Translations under genes and position numbers: made by a program
Origin: Planococcus salinarum
Lineage (GTDB): Bacteria > Bacillota > Bacilli > Bacillales_A > Planococcaceae
Direction: 5' to 3'
NCBI RefSeq assembly: GCF_007004625.1
Contig: NZ_VIFV01000007.1
Coordinates: 1 to 64,000 of the forward strand
Length of the DNA: 64,000 nt
The notes under the pieces: model-generated
What the model was told of the DNA's origin: nothing
Database searches by the model: none
Seen by the model: only the letters and a program-made list of their open reading frames with translations
Shown: positions 1 to 8,729 of the stretch, in pieces
Layout of the letters: every line of letters begins with the position of its first letter
Numbering within the stretch: position 1 is the first letter of the stretch

Positions 1-161
1 GTTCGTCCGTGGTAAGATGGGTGTAGGTCATTCGTGGTCACTCCTATGTTTTTCTTTGGTCGGAAAATACATTGTGAGTGTACCACGGATGGCTTTTTAG
101 TTGTCTAGCTTAATTTTACAATCGGCGCTTTTAAGAATTGAAAAGGAAAGTGGAGGAAACC

Positions 162-1706
162 ATGAACGGTCTAACGAAATTTTTGATACTAACGGTTTTA
201 TTTATCGGTTTCAGCATCGGGAGCTTTTGGCTCATATTCAGTCAGGGGCTGGTGTTCGGGCTTCTGATCGGATTCATACTCCTGTTGTTGTGCCTTGCTG
301 CGCTGGGCCTCAGCCTTTATGGCATTGACTTTGGACACCTTGAAAACATCCGGCTTAATACACCTTTGGAGGTTGCCGGCCTGCTCATTCTGACCGTCTA
401 TCTAAGTGCCGCCATTGTCCTGTTTGGAGTCTCCAATTCTTTATTGGAACTTCAGGACATTACAAAGGACTATTCTGTCTCCGATAAGACGGATATGCTC
501 CTGTCGTCGTTCTGGAACAGTGACCCCAATCACTTGGCGACCGGCAGCATCGAGAAAAACGGGATATCTTATTCCTTCACTGCTTCAACGGAAGATGAAG
601 TCGAAAAAATCGATGCGTTCCTGCAGGCGGAAAAGGATCGGATTGCAGACTTCTACGGCAACGAAGAACCCGGCAACCTGACGCTCGTGTTCCATGATGA
701 TTTCGATACGCTGTCGGAAGCTTCGGGCTATGAGGAAGCGATGGGCTATTATGATTATGACAGCCAGGAAATCCATATCGTACCGGATGATTATTCGTGG
801 GACATCATCCTGCTGCATGAGTATGCCCATCACCAGAGCCATCTGTACGCCGAGAACAACGGATTATCCCCAACGCGCCTGCCTCTTTGGTTTGAAGAAG
901 GCACAGCCGATTATCTGGCGGGCGAAACCAGCGACTGGTATGAGCTGAGTGAGGTTGAAGTCATCGACTTTAAGCAATTGGATACTGATTATTCATTCCA
1001 TAATTCCTATTCACGAAACTTCGATCCCTATGTCCAAAGTTTTTTGGCGGTGGAATCACTCGTCAACGAATACGGAGAAGAACTATTGCCGACATTCCTT
1101 GCGGCAAAAATGCCAAGTGAGTTTTACGGGCTGCTGGAAGAGGCGACCGGCATGAAGCTGGCCGATTTCCAGGCAAGTTTCATGGATAAAATGATTGAAG
1201 AAAGCACTGCCGAACAGGCAAAATACGATGCCGCATTCGCAGCGCTTGATAGAGGAGACTTTGCGGAAGCCCAACAAATCATTGACGAACTGACGGAAAA
1301 TGCATCAGAAGAAGACCTCAATCAGCTGTCATGGATGCAGACCGATGTTCTCCTGATGCAGGACCAATTTGATGAAGCCATCGTCTTTATGGAAGAGCGT
1401 CTCGAAAAGGGCGATCCGGAATACCGCATCGATGACCTGACAACGCTCGCCGAATTGTATGTGCTCATCGAGCCCGCAAAGTCTCTCGAGCTGATCGTGG
1501 AAGCTGATGCCTTGCTGCAGGACGATGAAGATCTGTATATCGTCTACTATGACCTGGATGGCTATCTCGAAGCATACGAGCTGATCAATTCTTCTTCTCC
1601 TTATGAGGGGTATATGATTTTGCTGGAAGAAGAACTGCTCTATAACGAAACCATCATCGAACAAGTGGAAGAAAAGGTGGAGAATGACTTTCCGGAAGCC
1701 AGTTGA
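162..1706 (+). CDS. Membrane-anchored HEXXH metalloprotease (peptidase MA-like)
   Basis: The 514-residue protein has three hydrophobic segments in its first ~95 residues, then a soluble part with the zinc-protease motif HEYAH (residues 219-223) and a downstream FEEGTADYL segment that could give the third, glutamate ligand of a gluzincin. After about residue 340 it is acidic and helical, resembling TPR-like repeats. The ATG at 162 is chosen because GGAGG lies a few bases before it; a TTG 24 bases upstream is in frame but has no good ribosome site. A terminator follows directly. The protease class rests on the motif; the substrate is unknown. Family: peptidase MA-like/gluzincin, inferred. Confidence 0.75.
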   Translation: MNGLTKFLILTVLFIGFSIGSFWLIFSQGLVFGLLIGFILLLLCLAALGLSLYGIDFGHLENIRLNTPLEVAGLLILTVYLSAAIVLFGVSNSLLELQDITKDYSVSDKTDMLLSSFWNSDPNHLATGSIEKNGISYSFTASTEDEVEKIDAFLQAEKDRIADFYGNEEPGNLTLVFHDDFDTLSEASGYEEAMGYYDYDSQEIHIVPDDYSWDIILLHEYAHHQSHLYAENNGLSPTRLPLWFEEGTADYLAGETSDWYELSEVEVIDFKQLDTDYSFHNSYSRNFDPYVQSFLAVESLVNEYGEELLPTFLAAKMPSEFYGLLEEATGMKLADFQASFMDKMIEESTAEQAKYDAAFAALDRGDFAEAQQIIDELTENASEEDLNQLSWMQTDVLLMQDQFDEAIVFMEERLEKGDPEYRIDDLTTLAELYVLIEPAKSLELIVEADALLQDDEDLYIVYYDLDGYLEAYELINSSSPYEGYMILLEEELLYNETIIEQVEEKVENDFPEAS

Positions 1707-1719
1707 ACGATAAGAAAGT

Positions 1720-1757
1720 AAAGCAGGCTCCGCTGATATGCGGAGCCTGCTTTCTTA
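1720..1757 (+). terminator. Rho-independent terminator of the metalloprotease gene
   Basis: GCAGGCTCCGC pairs perfectly with GCGGAGCCTGC around a short loop and is followed by TTTCTT. Confidence 0.85.
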
Positions 1758-1864
1758 ATTCATTCGTTTGGATGGATTGTTTCATTGGAATCTGCCGAGT
1801 GATCAGAATGCCCATAACCGCTCATAGAATTCCAGTCGCTGTCCGTTGACCCCGAATCCTCTAT

Positions 1865-2818
1865 CTAATTCTCCCGAAACCCGGTATCCCGCATCACCAC
1901 GCCGTAGGCACGACCCGGCAGCGACGCTTTCAACTCCTCCATCAGCTGCTCCAGCTCTGCCGAAAACACTTCGTATTCTTCTTTTGCGAGCACTAAGCGC
2001 AGCAGGCTGACCAACGAGTAAACGGTTCCTTTGCCGAGGCTTCCTGCCGACAAGCGAAGCATCGCATCGACGCCTTTGAGATCCTCCGGATGCGCGAGGC
2101 GGTAACGGTAGAGCACCTCTTCGTGGGCGGACTTATTGCGGTACGGAAATGCAATGCGTAAAATCGCGTCCAGCTCGCTTGCCTGCAATTGAATCGGCTC
2201 GTATTCCCCGCTGAACTCATCGGCAAAATCTTTGGCAATCTGTGTCCGCAAATCATCATCGATGACCGAATAAAAATTGGTGATCTGGCCGAGCGACAGG
2301 AAATTTACGAGTACCCACAGCGGCACGTTGCGGTGTTTGTCGTAGAACTCACGGATCGCCGGGTATCTCACCCGGTCCCGTTTCTTATGGCTTTTGATCA
2401 GATTGAAAAGCGTCGAAATGATGCGGTCGCGTTCATGATGGAGGTCTGCTTCCGGGCTGTAATTCCCCGGTTGGAGGAAACTGTCCATGGCCCGGAACTT
2501 CTCCGAAAACCGGTACGCCACTTTCGACTTGATGTTCTTCTCGAACTTCAGCAATTCATTGAGCAGCAGCATGCGCAGCTCACGGTCGAAACGATACAGG
2601 GCGTAGATATGGCCGAACTCCGTCCCCACCTGATATTGCTCCATTCCGTACGGGTTCAGCCGCTCATCGCGCTCCAGAAACGGTTCCTTATAGCCGTCGA
2701 TCAGCGCATAGTAATTCTCACGTGACAGGATGCGCTTTGCAGCGGCGTTGTCCGGCACAAGCAGCCCGCGGTTCTGCAGTATTGTAATCTGTTCATCATG
2801 TGAAGCAAAAATTTTCAT
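1865..2818 (-). CDS. Abi family (Abi_2/AbiD/F) abortive-infection protein with HEPN motif
   Basis: A 317-residue protein with the organisation of the Abi_2 family: an N-terminal segment with SRENYYALIDGYK, a central YRFDRELR helix and, near residue 227, RNKSAH. That is the R-x4-H active-site pattern of HEPN ribonucleases. Family members are usually phage-defence or toxin-like RNases that act alone. The start is ambiguous: the upstream ATG at 2827 directly abuts AGAGG, while the ATG at 2818 sits nine bases after it and is preferred. It is monocistronic, between convergent and codirectional housekeeping-type genes. RNase activity is inferred from the motif. Confidence 0.85.
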   Translation of the reverse strand: MKIFASHDEQITILQNRGLLVPDNAAAKRILSRENYYALIDGYKEPFLERDERLNPYGMEQYQVGTEFGHIYALYRFDRELRMLLLNELLKFEKNIKSKVAYRFSEKFRAMDSFLQPGNYSPEADLHHERDRIISTLFNLIKSHKKRDRVRYPAIREFYDKHRNVPLWVLVNFLSLGQITNFYSVIDDDLRTQIAKDFADEFSGEYEPIQLQASELDAILRIAFPYRNKSAHEEVLYRYRLAHPEDLKGVDAMLRLSAGSLGKGTVYSLVSLLRLVLAKEEYEVFSAELEQLMEELKASLPGRAYGVVMRDTGFREN

Positions 2819-2936
2819 CGAATTCATCCTCTGCAGCTGACTCTTTCTTTTACTGTAAGCGAATTTGGCAGTTTAATAAACCCCTCGTGTGTTTTTACCT
2901 CTGCCTGTAACTTCCTCTCAACTTCTCTGTAACGAA

Positions 2937-2971
2937 AAAAGCTCCCGGACCGCGTGTGATCCGGAAGCTTA
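2937..2971 (-). terminator. Terminator downstream of the OYE-family gene
   Basis: Read on the minus strand, AGCTTCCGGATC and GGTCCGGGAGCT form an imperfect stem followed by six T. It lies just after the stop of the flavin oxidoreductase gene. Confidence 0.75.
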
Positions 2972-3002
2972 CTATTTATGAAAGAATCTGGAGGCATGCC
3001 CT

Positions 3003-4136
3003 TTAAGCTTTTACTTCCTGTTCTTCCTTCACCATTTTATAAGCACCGATTCTTTCCCACATCAACGACGGAATATCGAGCTTGCCGACCATTTCCTTCG
3101 GGATGCTTGGGTTGATTTCGGATTCTCTTCCCTGTTTCACTTTTTCGGTCCATTCCGGATCGATCAGCACCTGGCGTCCCATGACGGCGATATCTGCGCC
3201 TTCCTGGAGTGCAGCAACTGCTTCCTCCGGCGTTTTCACACTGCCGACTGCTACAAAAGCTATTCGGCCTGCAATTTGTTCCGATAGGATTTCTACGATG
3301 CTGCCGTTCCCCTGGTCGTCATACGGCAATTTTTGGAAATCCAATAATGACACATGCAGGTAATGGATACCGCCTGCAATCAACCCTTCGGTCAACACTT
3401 TCGTTTCGTTGATCGTGTAGCCTACAGCGTCCTCCATGTATTCCTCCGGTGACAACCGGTAACCGACAATGAATTGATCGTCCGCGTATTCCGCTGCTAC
3501 CCGTTTCACTTCTGCGAGTACTGCCACCGGGAACTTCAGGCGGTTTTCCAGGCTGCCGCCCCATTCGTCGTCTCGGCGGTTCGTGAGTTCCGACACAAAT
3601 TGCTGGATCAGATACGTATTGGCGCCGTGAATTTCCACACCGTCAAAACCGGCTTCGATTGCGCGGCGCGTCGTTTCACCAAAGTCGCGGATGATGGCTG
3701 TGATTTCGTCTGTCGTCAGTGCGCGCGGCGTCGGTTTGCCAGCAGGGCCTTCGACAGCGCTCGGCGCAACAGTTCCATTCGCTTTGATCAAAGTCGGCTG
3801 GCCCTGGCGACCGCCATGCTGAATCTGAAGGATGGCTTTACTGCCGGCGGATTTCATCTCCGTTGCCATTTGTTTCAACCCCGGTATTGCTTCATCATGA
3901 AAACCGACAAACTGGTTCGGGAAAGCGATGCCGTTTTCGGAAACCGCGATACATGCTGAGATATACAAGCTGCCGATGTTCGCGCGGCGGCGATAGTAAA
4001 CAAGTTCCTCGTCCGATACCGTGCCATCGGGATTTCCTGAGTATGTAGTCATCGGTGCAACGCCCAAACGGTCGTTCAATACGACACCGTTCGGTAAAGT
4101 GATATTTTCGAATAAAGGCTGGAATTTCGGGTTCAT
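3003..4136 (-). CDS. NADH:flavin oxidoreductase, old yellow enzyme family
   Basis: A 377-residue TIM-barrel flavoprotein of the OYE/YqiG type. Visible family marks are the N-terminal LPNGVVLNDRLGVAPMTTYS segment, the QIQHGGRQ motif, FDGVEIHGANTYLIQQFVS and a C-terminal FMN-phosphate region (FVAVGSVKTPEEA...GADIAVMGR). These cytosolic enzymes reduce activated alkenes or flavin with NAD(P)H; the physiological substrate is not evident. AGAGGAA precedes the ATG. It is transcribed divergently from the MDR-family oxidoreductase at 4289. Confidence 0.88.
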   Translation of the reverse strand: MNPKFQPLFENITLPNGVVLNDRLGVAPMTTYSGNPDGTVSDEELVYYRRRANIGSLYISACIAVSENGIAFPNQFVGFHDEAIPGLKQMATEMKSAGSKAILQIQHGGRQGQPTLIKANGTVAPSAVEGPAGKPTPRALTTDEITAIIRDFGETTRRAIEAGFDGVEIHGANTYLIQQFVSELTNRRDDEWGGSLENRLKFPVAVLAEVKRVAAEYADDQFIVGYRLSPEEYMEDAVGYTINETKVLTEGLIAGGIHYLHVSLLDFQKLPYDDQGNGSIVEILSEQIAGRIAFVAVGSVKTPEEAVAALQEGADIAVMGRQVLIDPEWTEKVKQGRESEINPSIPKEMVGKLDIPSLMWERIGAYKMVKEEQEVKA

Positions 4137-4171
4137 GCAAGTTCCTCTTTTCCTATGGGTTTAGTTATTTC

Positions 4172-4200
4172 AAAATAGCATAGCCTCCCATCGACTACAA
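4172..4200 (-). promoter_or_regulatory. Candidate sigma-A promoter of the OYE gene
   Basis: On the minus strand TTGTAG and TATTTT are separated by 17 bases, about 36 bases before the start codon of the gene ending at 3003. Confidence 0.4.
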
Positions 4201-4288
4201 GAATACAAGCTTGGCGGGCTCATTTTTTTGATTCCATTCTTTGGCAATGGTACGCTTTTTGCGAATAAAAATTTTAGGAGGAATCCAC

Positions 4289-5317
4289 ATGACACCAAAA
4301 ACGTATAAAGAAATTCAATTGGCGAATCGTCCGGAAGGCACGCCCACCAAAGATGATTTCGCTTTTGTCGAAAAAGAAATCGGATCACCCGGAGAAGGCG
4401 AAGTGCTGCTGAAGACCTTGTATCTTTCCGTCGACCCGTATATGCGCGGCCGTATGCGGGATGTAAAATCCTATGTCGCGCCGTTCCAATTGAACGAAGC
4501 GATTTCCGGCGGTGTGCTGGCTGAAGTCATCGAGTCGAACTCCGACTTGCTGCAAAAGGGCGATATCGTCAACGGCACGCTGGACTGGGCGGAGTACAGC
4601 ATCGCAAAAGCGGACAAAGTCCAAAAGGTCGATCCGACAGTGGCGCCAATCACCACACGGCTCGGCATTCTTGGCTTGACCGGCCTGACCGCGTATTTCG
4701 GATTGCTGGATATCGGCAAGCCGCAGCCGGGTGAAACGGTCGTTGTTTCCGGCGCTGGTGGAGCAGTCGGTTCCGTTGTCGGACAGATTGCCAAACTGAA
4801 AGGTGCCCGGGCTGTCGGCATCGCCGGTTCACAGGAGAAAATCGATTACCTGATCAACGAACTAGGTTTCGACGCCGCTGTAAATTATAAAGCTGACGGC
4901 TTCAAAGAGGATTTAAAAAAGGCATTGCCTGATGGTGTCGATGTTTATTTCGACAATGTCGGCGGGGAGGTTTCAGACGAAGTTATCTGGCAGTTGAACA
5001 GAAACGCCCGCGTCGTCGTATGCGGCACCATTTCTTCCTATAACAAACCAGGCGGCGATATCGGGCCCCGCATCCAGTGGAAATTCATCACGACCAGCTC
5101 CATGATGAAAGGCTTCACACTCGGCGATTATGCCGCCGATTTCAAAACGGGTGCCACGGACCTTGGCAAATGGCTGCAGGAAGGCAAATTGAAATATGAA
5201 GAAACGATTGTCGAAGGCTTTGAAAACACGCCGGAGGCATTTTTCGGACTGTTCGAGGGAACAAACCTTGGCAAGCAGTTGGTGAAAGTCGCTGATCCGG
5301 ATTTTGCGAAGCTTTAA
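4289..5317 (+). CDS. NADP-dependent MDR-family oxidoreductase (YfmJ/CurA-like)
   Basis: A 342-residue zinc-free medium-chain dehydrogenase of the leukotriene-B4 12-hydroxydehydrogenase/YfmJ group. Features are the N-terminal LSVDPYMRGRM motif and the Rossmann motif VVSGAGGAVGSVVGQIAK (about residues 150-167), followed by FDNVGGEVSD. Family members reduce alpha,beta-unsaturated carbonyls with NADPH. AGGAGG lies 8 bases before the ATG at 4289; an in-frame start at 4241 has no such site. The gene is divergent from the OYE gene, another enone-type reductase, which hints at a shared reactive-electrophile role (inference). Confidence 0.88.
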   Translation: MTPKTYKEIQLANRPEGTPTKDDFAFVEKEIGSPGEGEVLLKTLYLSVDPYMRGRMRDVKSYVAPFQLNEAISGGVLAEVIESNSDLLQKGDIVNGTLDWAEYSIAKADKVQKVDPTVAPITTRLGILGLTGLTAYFGLLDIGKPQPGETVVVSGAGGAVGSVVGQIAKLKGARAVGIAGSQEKIDYLINELGFDAAVNYKADGFKEDLKKALPDGVDVYFDNVGGEVSDEVIWQLNRNARVVVCGTISSYNKPGGDIGPRIQWKFITTSSMMKGFTLGDYAADFKTGATDLGKWLQEGKLKYEETIVEGFENTPEAFFGLFEGTNLGKQLVKVADPDFAKL

Positions 5318-5348
5318 ACTATGATTTTATTGGGATTTTGGTGATTTG

Positions 5349-5400
5349 TGATCGGCATTTCGAGGTTTATGATCGGCATTTCGAGGTTTATGATCGGCAA
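5349..5400. repeat. 21-bp tandem repeat array A (2.5 units)
   Basis: TGATCGGCATTTCGAGGTTT plus A occurs twice in perfect tandem (5349-5369, 5370-5390), followed by a partial third unit TGATCGGC. The array begins 31 bases after the stop of the MDR oxidoreductase gene and lies before its terminator, so it is probably transcribed in the mRNA 3' end. Confidence 0.85.
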
Positions 5401-5490
5401 ACCATCTCCGCTCCATTTTTCCCGGAACCACCCGATGAATTCAAAATAAACATCAAGATTTCAAGAAGGATTTTATAGCTTCCAAGTCGA

Positions 5491-5526
5491 AAAACCCGCA
5501 GCCTCCCAGAAGGCTGCGGGTTTTTT
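5491..5526 (+). terminator. Rho-independent terminator of the MDR oxidoreductase transcript
   Basis: CCCGCAGCCT pairs with AGGCTGCGGG around a short loop, followed by TTTTTT. Confidence 0.85.
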
Positions 5527-5682
5527 CACAATTGAAAAGCCTTCACCAGCGAGAGCCGGTGAATGAGCTGAGTACGTTGAATTGTGTCCTCTCCGATGAT
5601 TTTCATGCTTGCCAGTAAATGTTCCAAATGACTGCCTCCAATTTCAATTCATTTATCTGCGATGATGCTCCATTCCCCTTTT

Positions 5683-5708
5683 GGTTAAGGCCATTTCAGC
5701 GAGGGTAT
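5683..5708 (+). promoter_or_regulatory. Candidate sigma-B promoter of the SDR gene
   Basis: GGTTAA, a 14-base spacer and GGGTAT match the sigma-B consensus (GTTTAA-N12-14-GGGTAT) with one mismatch. The site is ~58 bases before the start codon of the short-chain dehydrogenase. Confidence 0.55.
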
Positions 5709-5765
5709 ACATAATAATGGATACTTTCATTAAGTTTAGCACAACAAAAAAAGGAGAGATGATCA

Positions 5766-6549
5766 ATGATTGATTACACAGACAAAGTCGTCATCATCAC
5801 AGGCGGTGGTTCGGGACTCGGGCGCGCTGCCGCAGCAGCAATCGCCAAACAGGGCGGAAAACTCGTACTGGTCGACATGAGCAAGGAAGGGCTGGACGAA
5901 AGCAAAACCGAAATCTCGGCCACTTCGCCAAACGCACAGATCGAGACTGTTGAAGCCAACGTGACCAATGAAGATGAGGTAAAAAATTATGTCAATTTCA
6001 CGCTCGAAAAGTTCGGCAAGATTGATGGCTTCTTTAATAATGCCGGTATCGAAGGCAAGCAGAATCTGACGGAAAACTACGGCACAGACGAGTTCGAAAA
6101 AGTCATCAATGTCAACTTGAAACGGTGTGTTCTACGGGATGAAACACGTACTGAAAGTCATGAAGGATCAAGGCTACGGTTCCATCGTCAATACAGCATC
6201 TGTCGGGGGTATCCGCGGCGTCGGCAACCAGTCCGGCTATGCAGCGAGTAAACACGGCGTGGTCGGTTTGACCCGCAACTCGGGGGTTGAATACGGCGAG
6301 TTTGGCATCAGCATAAACGCCATCGCACCCGGTGCCATCATGACGCCGATGGTGGAAGGTTCGCTTCGCCAAATGGGCGGCGATGACTGGGAAGCGGTCG
6401 GCAAGGACTTCGTCAGCGTCAACCCCATGAAACGCTTCGGGAAACCGGAAGAAGTCGGCAATCTGGTTGCATTCCTGCTGTCAGACGCCGCGAAATTCAT
6501 CAACGCGTCCGTCATTACGATCGACGGCGGCCAATCTTATAAATACTGA
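5766..6549 (+). pseudogene. Short-chain dehydrogenase/reductase, frameshifted
   Basis: The two halves read as one classical SDR of ~260 residues. The first frame carries TGGGSGLG (cofactor loop, residues 11-18) and NNAG. The second frame carries the serine strand, YAASK catalytic motif and the C-terminal ITIDGGQSYKY. At position 6123 one extra C after AAA turns an expected GGT-GTG-TTC-TAC (GVFY) into RCVLRD. Removing that base restores an unbroken frame. AAAGGAGAG precedes the ATG. It is either a recent pseudogene or a base-call error; the flanking codons show no further decay. A sigma-B-like promoter precedes it, and the terminator at 6567-6614 follows. Confidence 0.85.
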
Positions 6550-6566
6550 TTGCATTATAAAACTTT

Positions 6567-6614
6567 AAAAGGCATTGCTGCTGACCAATCGGGTCAGCGG
6601 CAACGCCTTTTCAA
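6567..6614. terminator. Bidirectional terminator between SDR and small hydrophilic gene
   Basis: AAAAGGC, TTGC and GCTGACC pair with GGTCAGC, GCAA and GCCTTTT in a long stem, between convergent genes. Confidence 0.75.
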
Positions 6615-6623
6615 ATTGTATTC

Positions 6624-6845
6624 TTATTCATTTTTACGGGCGTTATCGGGTCGAGTGTCAGATACTTTCTTGGAATACTCTTTCGCGTCTTTCTGTTGCC
6701 CTCTGCCCTTTTCTTCTTCATAAGCACTTGCTGCGTTATCGCCGTCAAAAGCATCTTTCGCTTTGTTGATGGCTTTATCAATTCCAGATTCCGGGGCGCC
6801 AACTTGCTTTTCAGGTGTTCGGCCTGCTGTACCTTTTCTTGGCAT
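6624..6845 (-). CDS. Small hydrophilic protein of unknown function
   Basis: 73 residues, highly charged, with no membrane segment or cysteine. It begins MPRKGTAGRTPEKQ and has a middle part DKAINKAKDAFDGDNAAS. AGGAGGG precedes the ATG by 8 bases and a terminator follows, so it is a real gene. No family is recognised. Its composition resembles small stress-type hydrophilins, but that is only an impression. It lies downstream of ydjI on the same strand, 78 bases away, and could be cotranscribed with it. Confidence 0.7.
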   Translation of the reverse strand: MPRKGTAGRTPEKQVGAPESGIDKAINKAKDAFDGDNAASAYEEEKGRGQQKDAKEYSKKVSDTRPDNARKNE

Positions 6846-6923
6846 TGAAATCCCTCCTGGTAAAAATCGTTTACTTACAGTTTACCCAGTGGCGCGGATT
6901 CTACTCCTGTTTCAATCAGCAGA

Positions 6924-7916
6924 TTACGACAGTTTCTGTCCACAATTCGGGCAGAACTTGGCACCGTCGACTTTCTGGCCGCAATTCGGGCAGAAGTTCG
7001 GACCTTTTCCACCGCCGGATTCAGAACGTGTGCCGGATTCAGCGGTTTCTTTCCCGGAACTGCTGTCGCCATTGCTGGACTCTTTCTGGTCGTCCATCAT
7101 TTCCTTCGCAATGTTCATGCCCATCATCATGCCGGCCATATCGGACGCAGTATTCGATCCCGTAGATTTGTCCATGGCGTCGGCGACGGAAAGTTGCTGG
7201 TACCTGGAGATGTCGCCCACCATGCCATGCGATGCGTTTTTATTGATCATATCCTGAATTTCCTTCGGATAATTGAAACTCATGATCTGAAAGCCGGTGA
7301 TTTTCATACCGTCGTCCATAATCTGCATATCGAGATCGTCCTGGATGCCTTTTGCGATGTCATGGGCATTGGCCTGGAGATTGAACATATCCTTGCCTTC
7401 TTTTGGGATCCATTTCATCAGCAATTGGTCGAGCACAGCCGTGATGCGGATTTTCACATCTTCGACCATATAGCTTGTGCGCACACCGGCAATTTTATCG
7501 ATGAGGTTAACGTAATCATTGACCCTGAACTGGAATGTACCGTTCGCCCGGATCGGCATGCCGCCGGGGAGGCCCGGTGCGGGAATGTTAATCGGGTTTT
7601 GGGTCCCCCAGCGGACAACGAATTCTTTCGTGTTGACGAACAGCACTTCGACGCGCATGCCGCTGTTGAAGCCAAAGCGGAAACCTTTCAATGTCGACAG
7701 GAAAGGCACAATTTCGGATTCTATGTCGTACTCGCCGTCGTCTTCGAAAATCCCTTCGATTTTCCCGTTATTAAGGAAAATCGCATCCTGTCCGGGACGG
7801 ATGATCAGCCGGCTTCCTTTTTTGACTTCCTTATTGGCCCATTTATAAAAAATCATGTCTTCGCGGAATTCTTCCCATTCCACTACATCTGTAAATTGAT
7901 TGCCGAAAAACGCCAT
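6924..7916 (-). CDS. ydjI: YdjI: SPFH/virion-core-like protein with C-terminal zinc ribbons
   Basis: A 330-residue homologue of B. subtilis YdjI. Residues ~1-250 form the SPFH-like part (GSRLIIRPGQDAIFLNNGK, RWGTQNPI, DNGMKITGFQIMSFNYP-like C-end). A Met-rich, Gly/Ser-rich linker follows, then two CPNC zinc-ribbon half-motifs near residues 309-328. It is the last gene of the pspA-ydjG-ydjH-ydjI operon. In B. subtilis the YdjG-YdjH complex and YdjI bring PspA to damaged or fluidised membrane. AAGGAAGGA precedes the ATG, 33 bases after ydjH. Confidence 0.9.
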   Translation of the reverse strand: MAFFGNQFTDVVEWEEFREDMIFYKWANKEVKKGSRLIIRPGQDAIFLNNGKIEGIFEDDGEYDIESEIVPFLSTLKGFRFGFNSGMRVEVLFVNTKEFVVRWGTQNPINIPAPGLPGGMPIRANGTFQFRVNDYVNLIDKIAGVRTSYMVEDVKIRITAVLDQLLMKWIPKEGKDMFNLQANAHDIAKGIQDDLDMQIMDDGMKITGFQIMSFNYPKEIQDMINKNASHGMVGDISRYQQLSVADAMDKSTGSNTASDMAGMMMGMNIAKEMMDDQKESSNGDSSSGKETAESGTRSESGGGKGPNFCPNCGQKVDGAKFCPNCGQKLS

Positions 7917-7949
7917 GTTGTTCAGTCCTTCCTTTATGTCAATAAACCT

Positions 7950-8729
7950 TTAGAAACCGCGGCCTCCTCCACTGAAAGATCGGCCGCCGCCGGTCATGCC
8001 GCCGCCGAATCCACCTCCGCTTTTATTGTTTTTCGGAATTTTGCGCCTGGTGACGGTCTTATTGCGGAAACGGTCTGAATCCTTTGTGACGCGCGTATGG
8101 TCCCGGTCGATATACGTTGCCGCTGTGGTGGTGACGCGGCCGCCGGAATTATAAAGCATAGTGCCGACGATACCGCCGCCGAGCAGCAGTGCCACTGCTG
8201 CATGGAACCAGGTCTTGAGGAATATGCTCTCCGGATTGACGCCCGGCCGATACTCCATATAACGGTCAGCGGTTGCTATCGTTTCACGAAAAGCGGCAGC
8301 ATATTCGCCGTCCACCATATAAGGCTCGACCCGGTCGAGCACCAGCTCAACGCGTTCGTTGTCGAGGCGGGTTTCCGCTGTACCGAATCCGGCTACATAA
8401 AATTCACGGCCGCCCATGTCGATTGTCAGCAAAACGGCATCTTCCTGGCCGCTTTCATCTGCCAGGTCATCAAAAAAATTACCCATATAGGTTTCGATGG
8501 GCAAGCCGTCCGTGCTGTTTGTGGTCAACAGCAGAAAATCCGCCCCCTGCTCGCGGCTCTTTTCCGCCGCATAAGCCTCGAGGTCGCTGGTTTCCTCTTC
8601 GCTTAACAGCCCCGCTTCGTCGTAAATGTGCTGGTCGATTTCAGCAAAAGTGGCAGGTCCGTTTGCCAGAAGCAAAATGGACAGCAGCAGAAACATTGAC
8701 AGCATCTTCAAATTACCAATTTTCACCAA
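7950..8729 (-). CDS. ydjH: YdjH: TPM-domain membrane protein
   Basis: 259 residues: an N-terminal signal or anchor segment (LSMFLLLSILLLANG), a TPM domain from about residue 35 to 165 (DEAGLLSEEETSDLEAYA...), a second membrane segment near residues 170-190 (AAVALLLGGGIVGTMLY), and a basic tail ending in a Gly-rich GGGFGGGMTGGGRSFSGGG stretch. Its start overlaps the 3' end of ydjG by 7 bases, so translation is coupled. Partner of YdjG in the PspA membrane-stress system. Gly-rich ends after a TPM domain are common in this family. Confidence 0.9.
   Translation of the reverse strand: MVKIGNLKMLSMFLLLSILLLANGPATFAEIDQHIYDEAGLLSEEETSDLEAYAAEKSREQGADFLLLTTNSTDGLPIETYMGNFFDDLADESGQEDAVLLTIDMGGREFYVAGFGTAETRLDNERVELVLDRVEPYMVDGEYAAAFRETIATADRYMEYRPGVNPESIFLKTWFHAAVALLLGGGIVGTMLYNSGGRVTTTAATYIDRDHTRVTKDSDRFRNKTVTRRKIPKNNKSGGGFGGGMTGGGRSFSGGGRGF

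Larger units (their letters stand above)
5318..5682. other. Intergenic region with tandem repeat and terminator
   Basis: No gene is seen. It contains the 21-bp repeat array at 5349-5400 and, after a ~90-base unremarkable spacer, a strong terminator at 5491-5526. Bases 5530-5680 show no reading frame with a ribosome site. Confidence 0.6.

Noticed and set aside
1-120. Inverted repeat TCCGTGGTA (6-14) / TACCACGGA (81-89) near the window start
   Set aside because: The arms are short and 66 bases apart, and the left context is cut off, so no function can be assigned.
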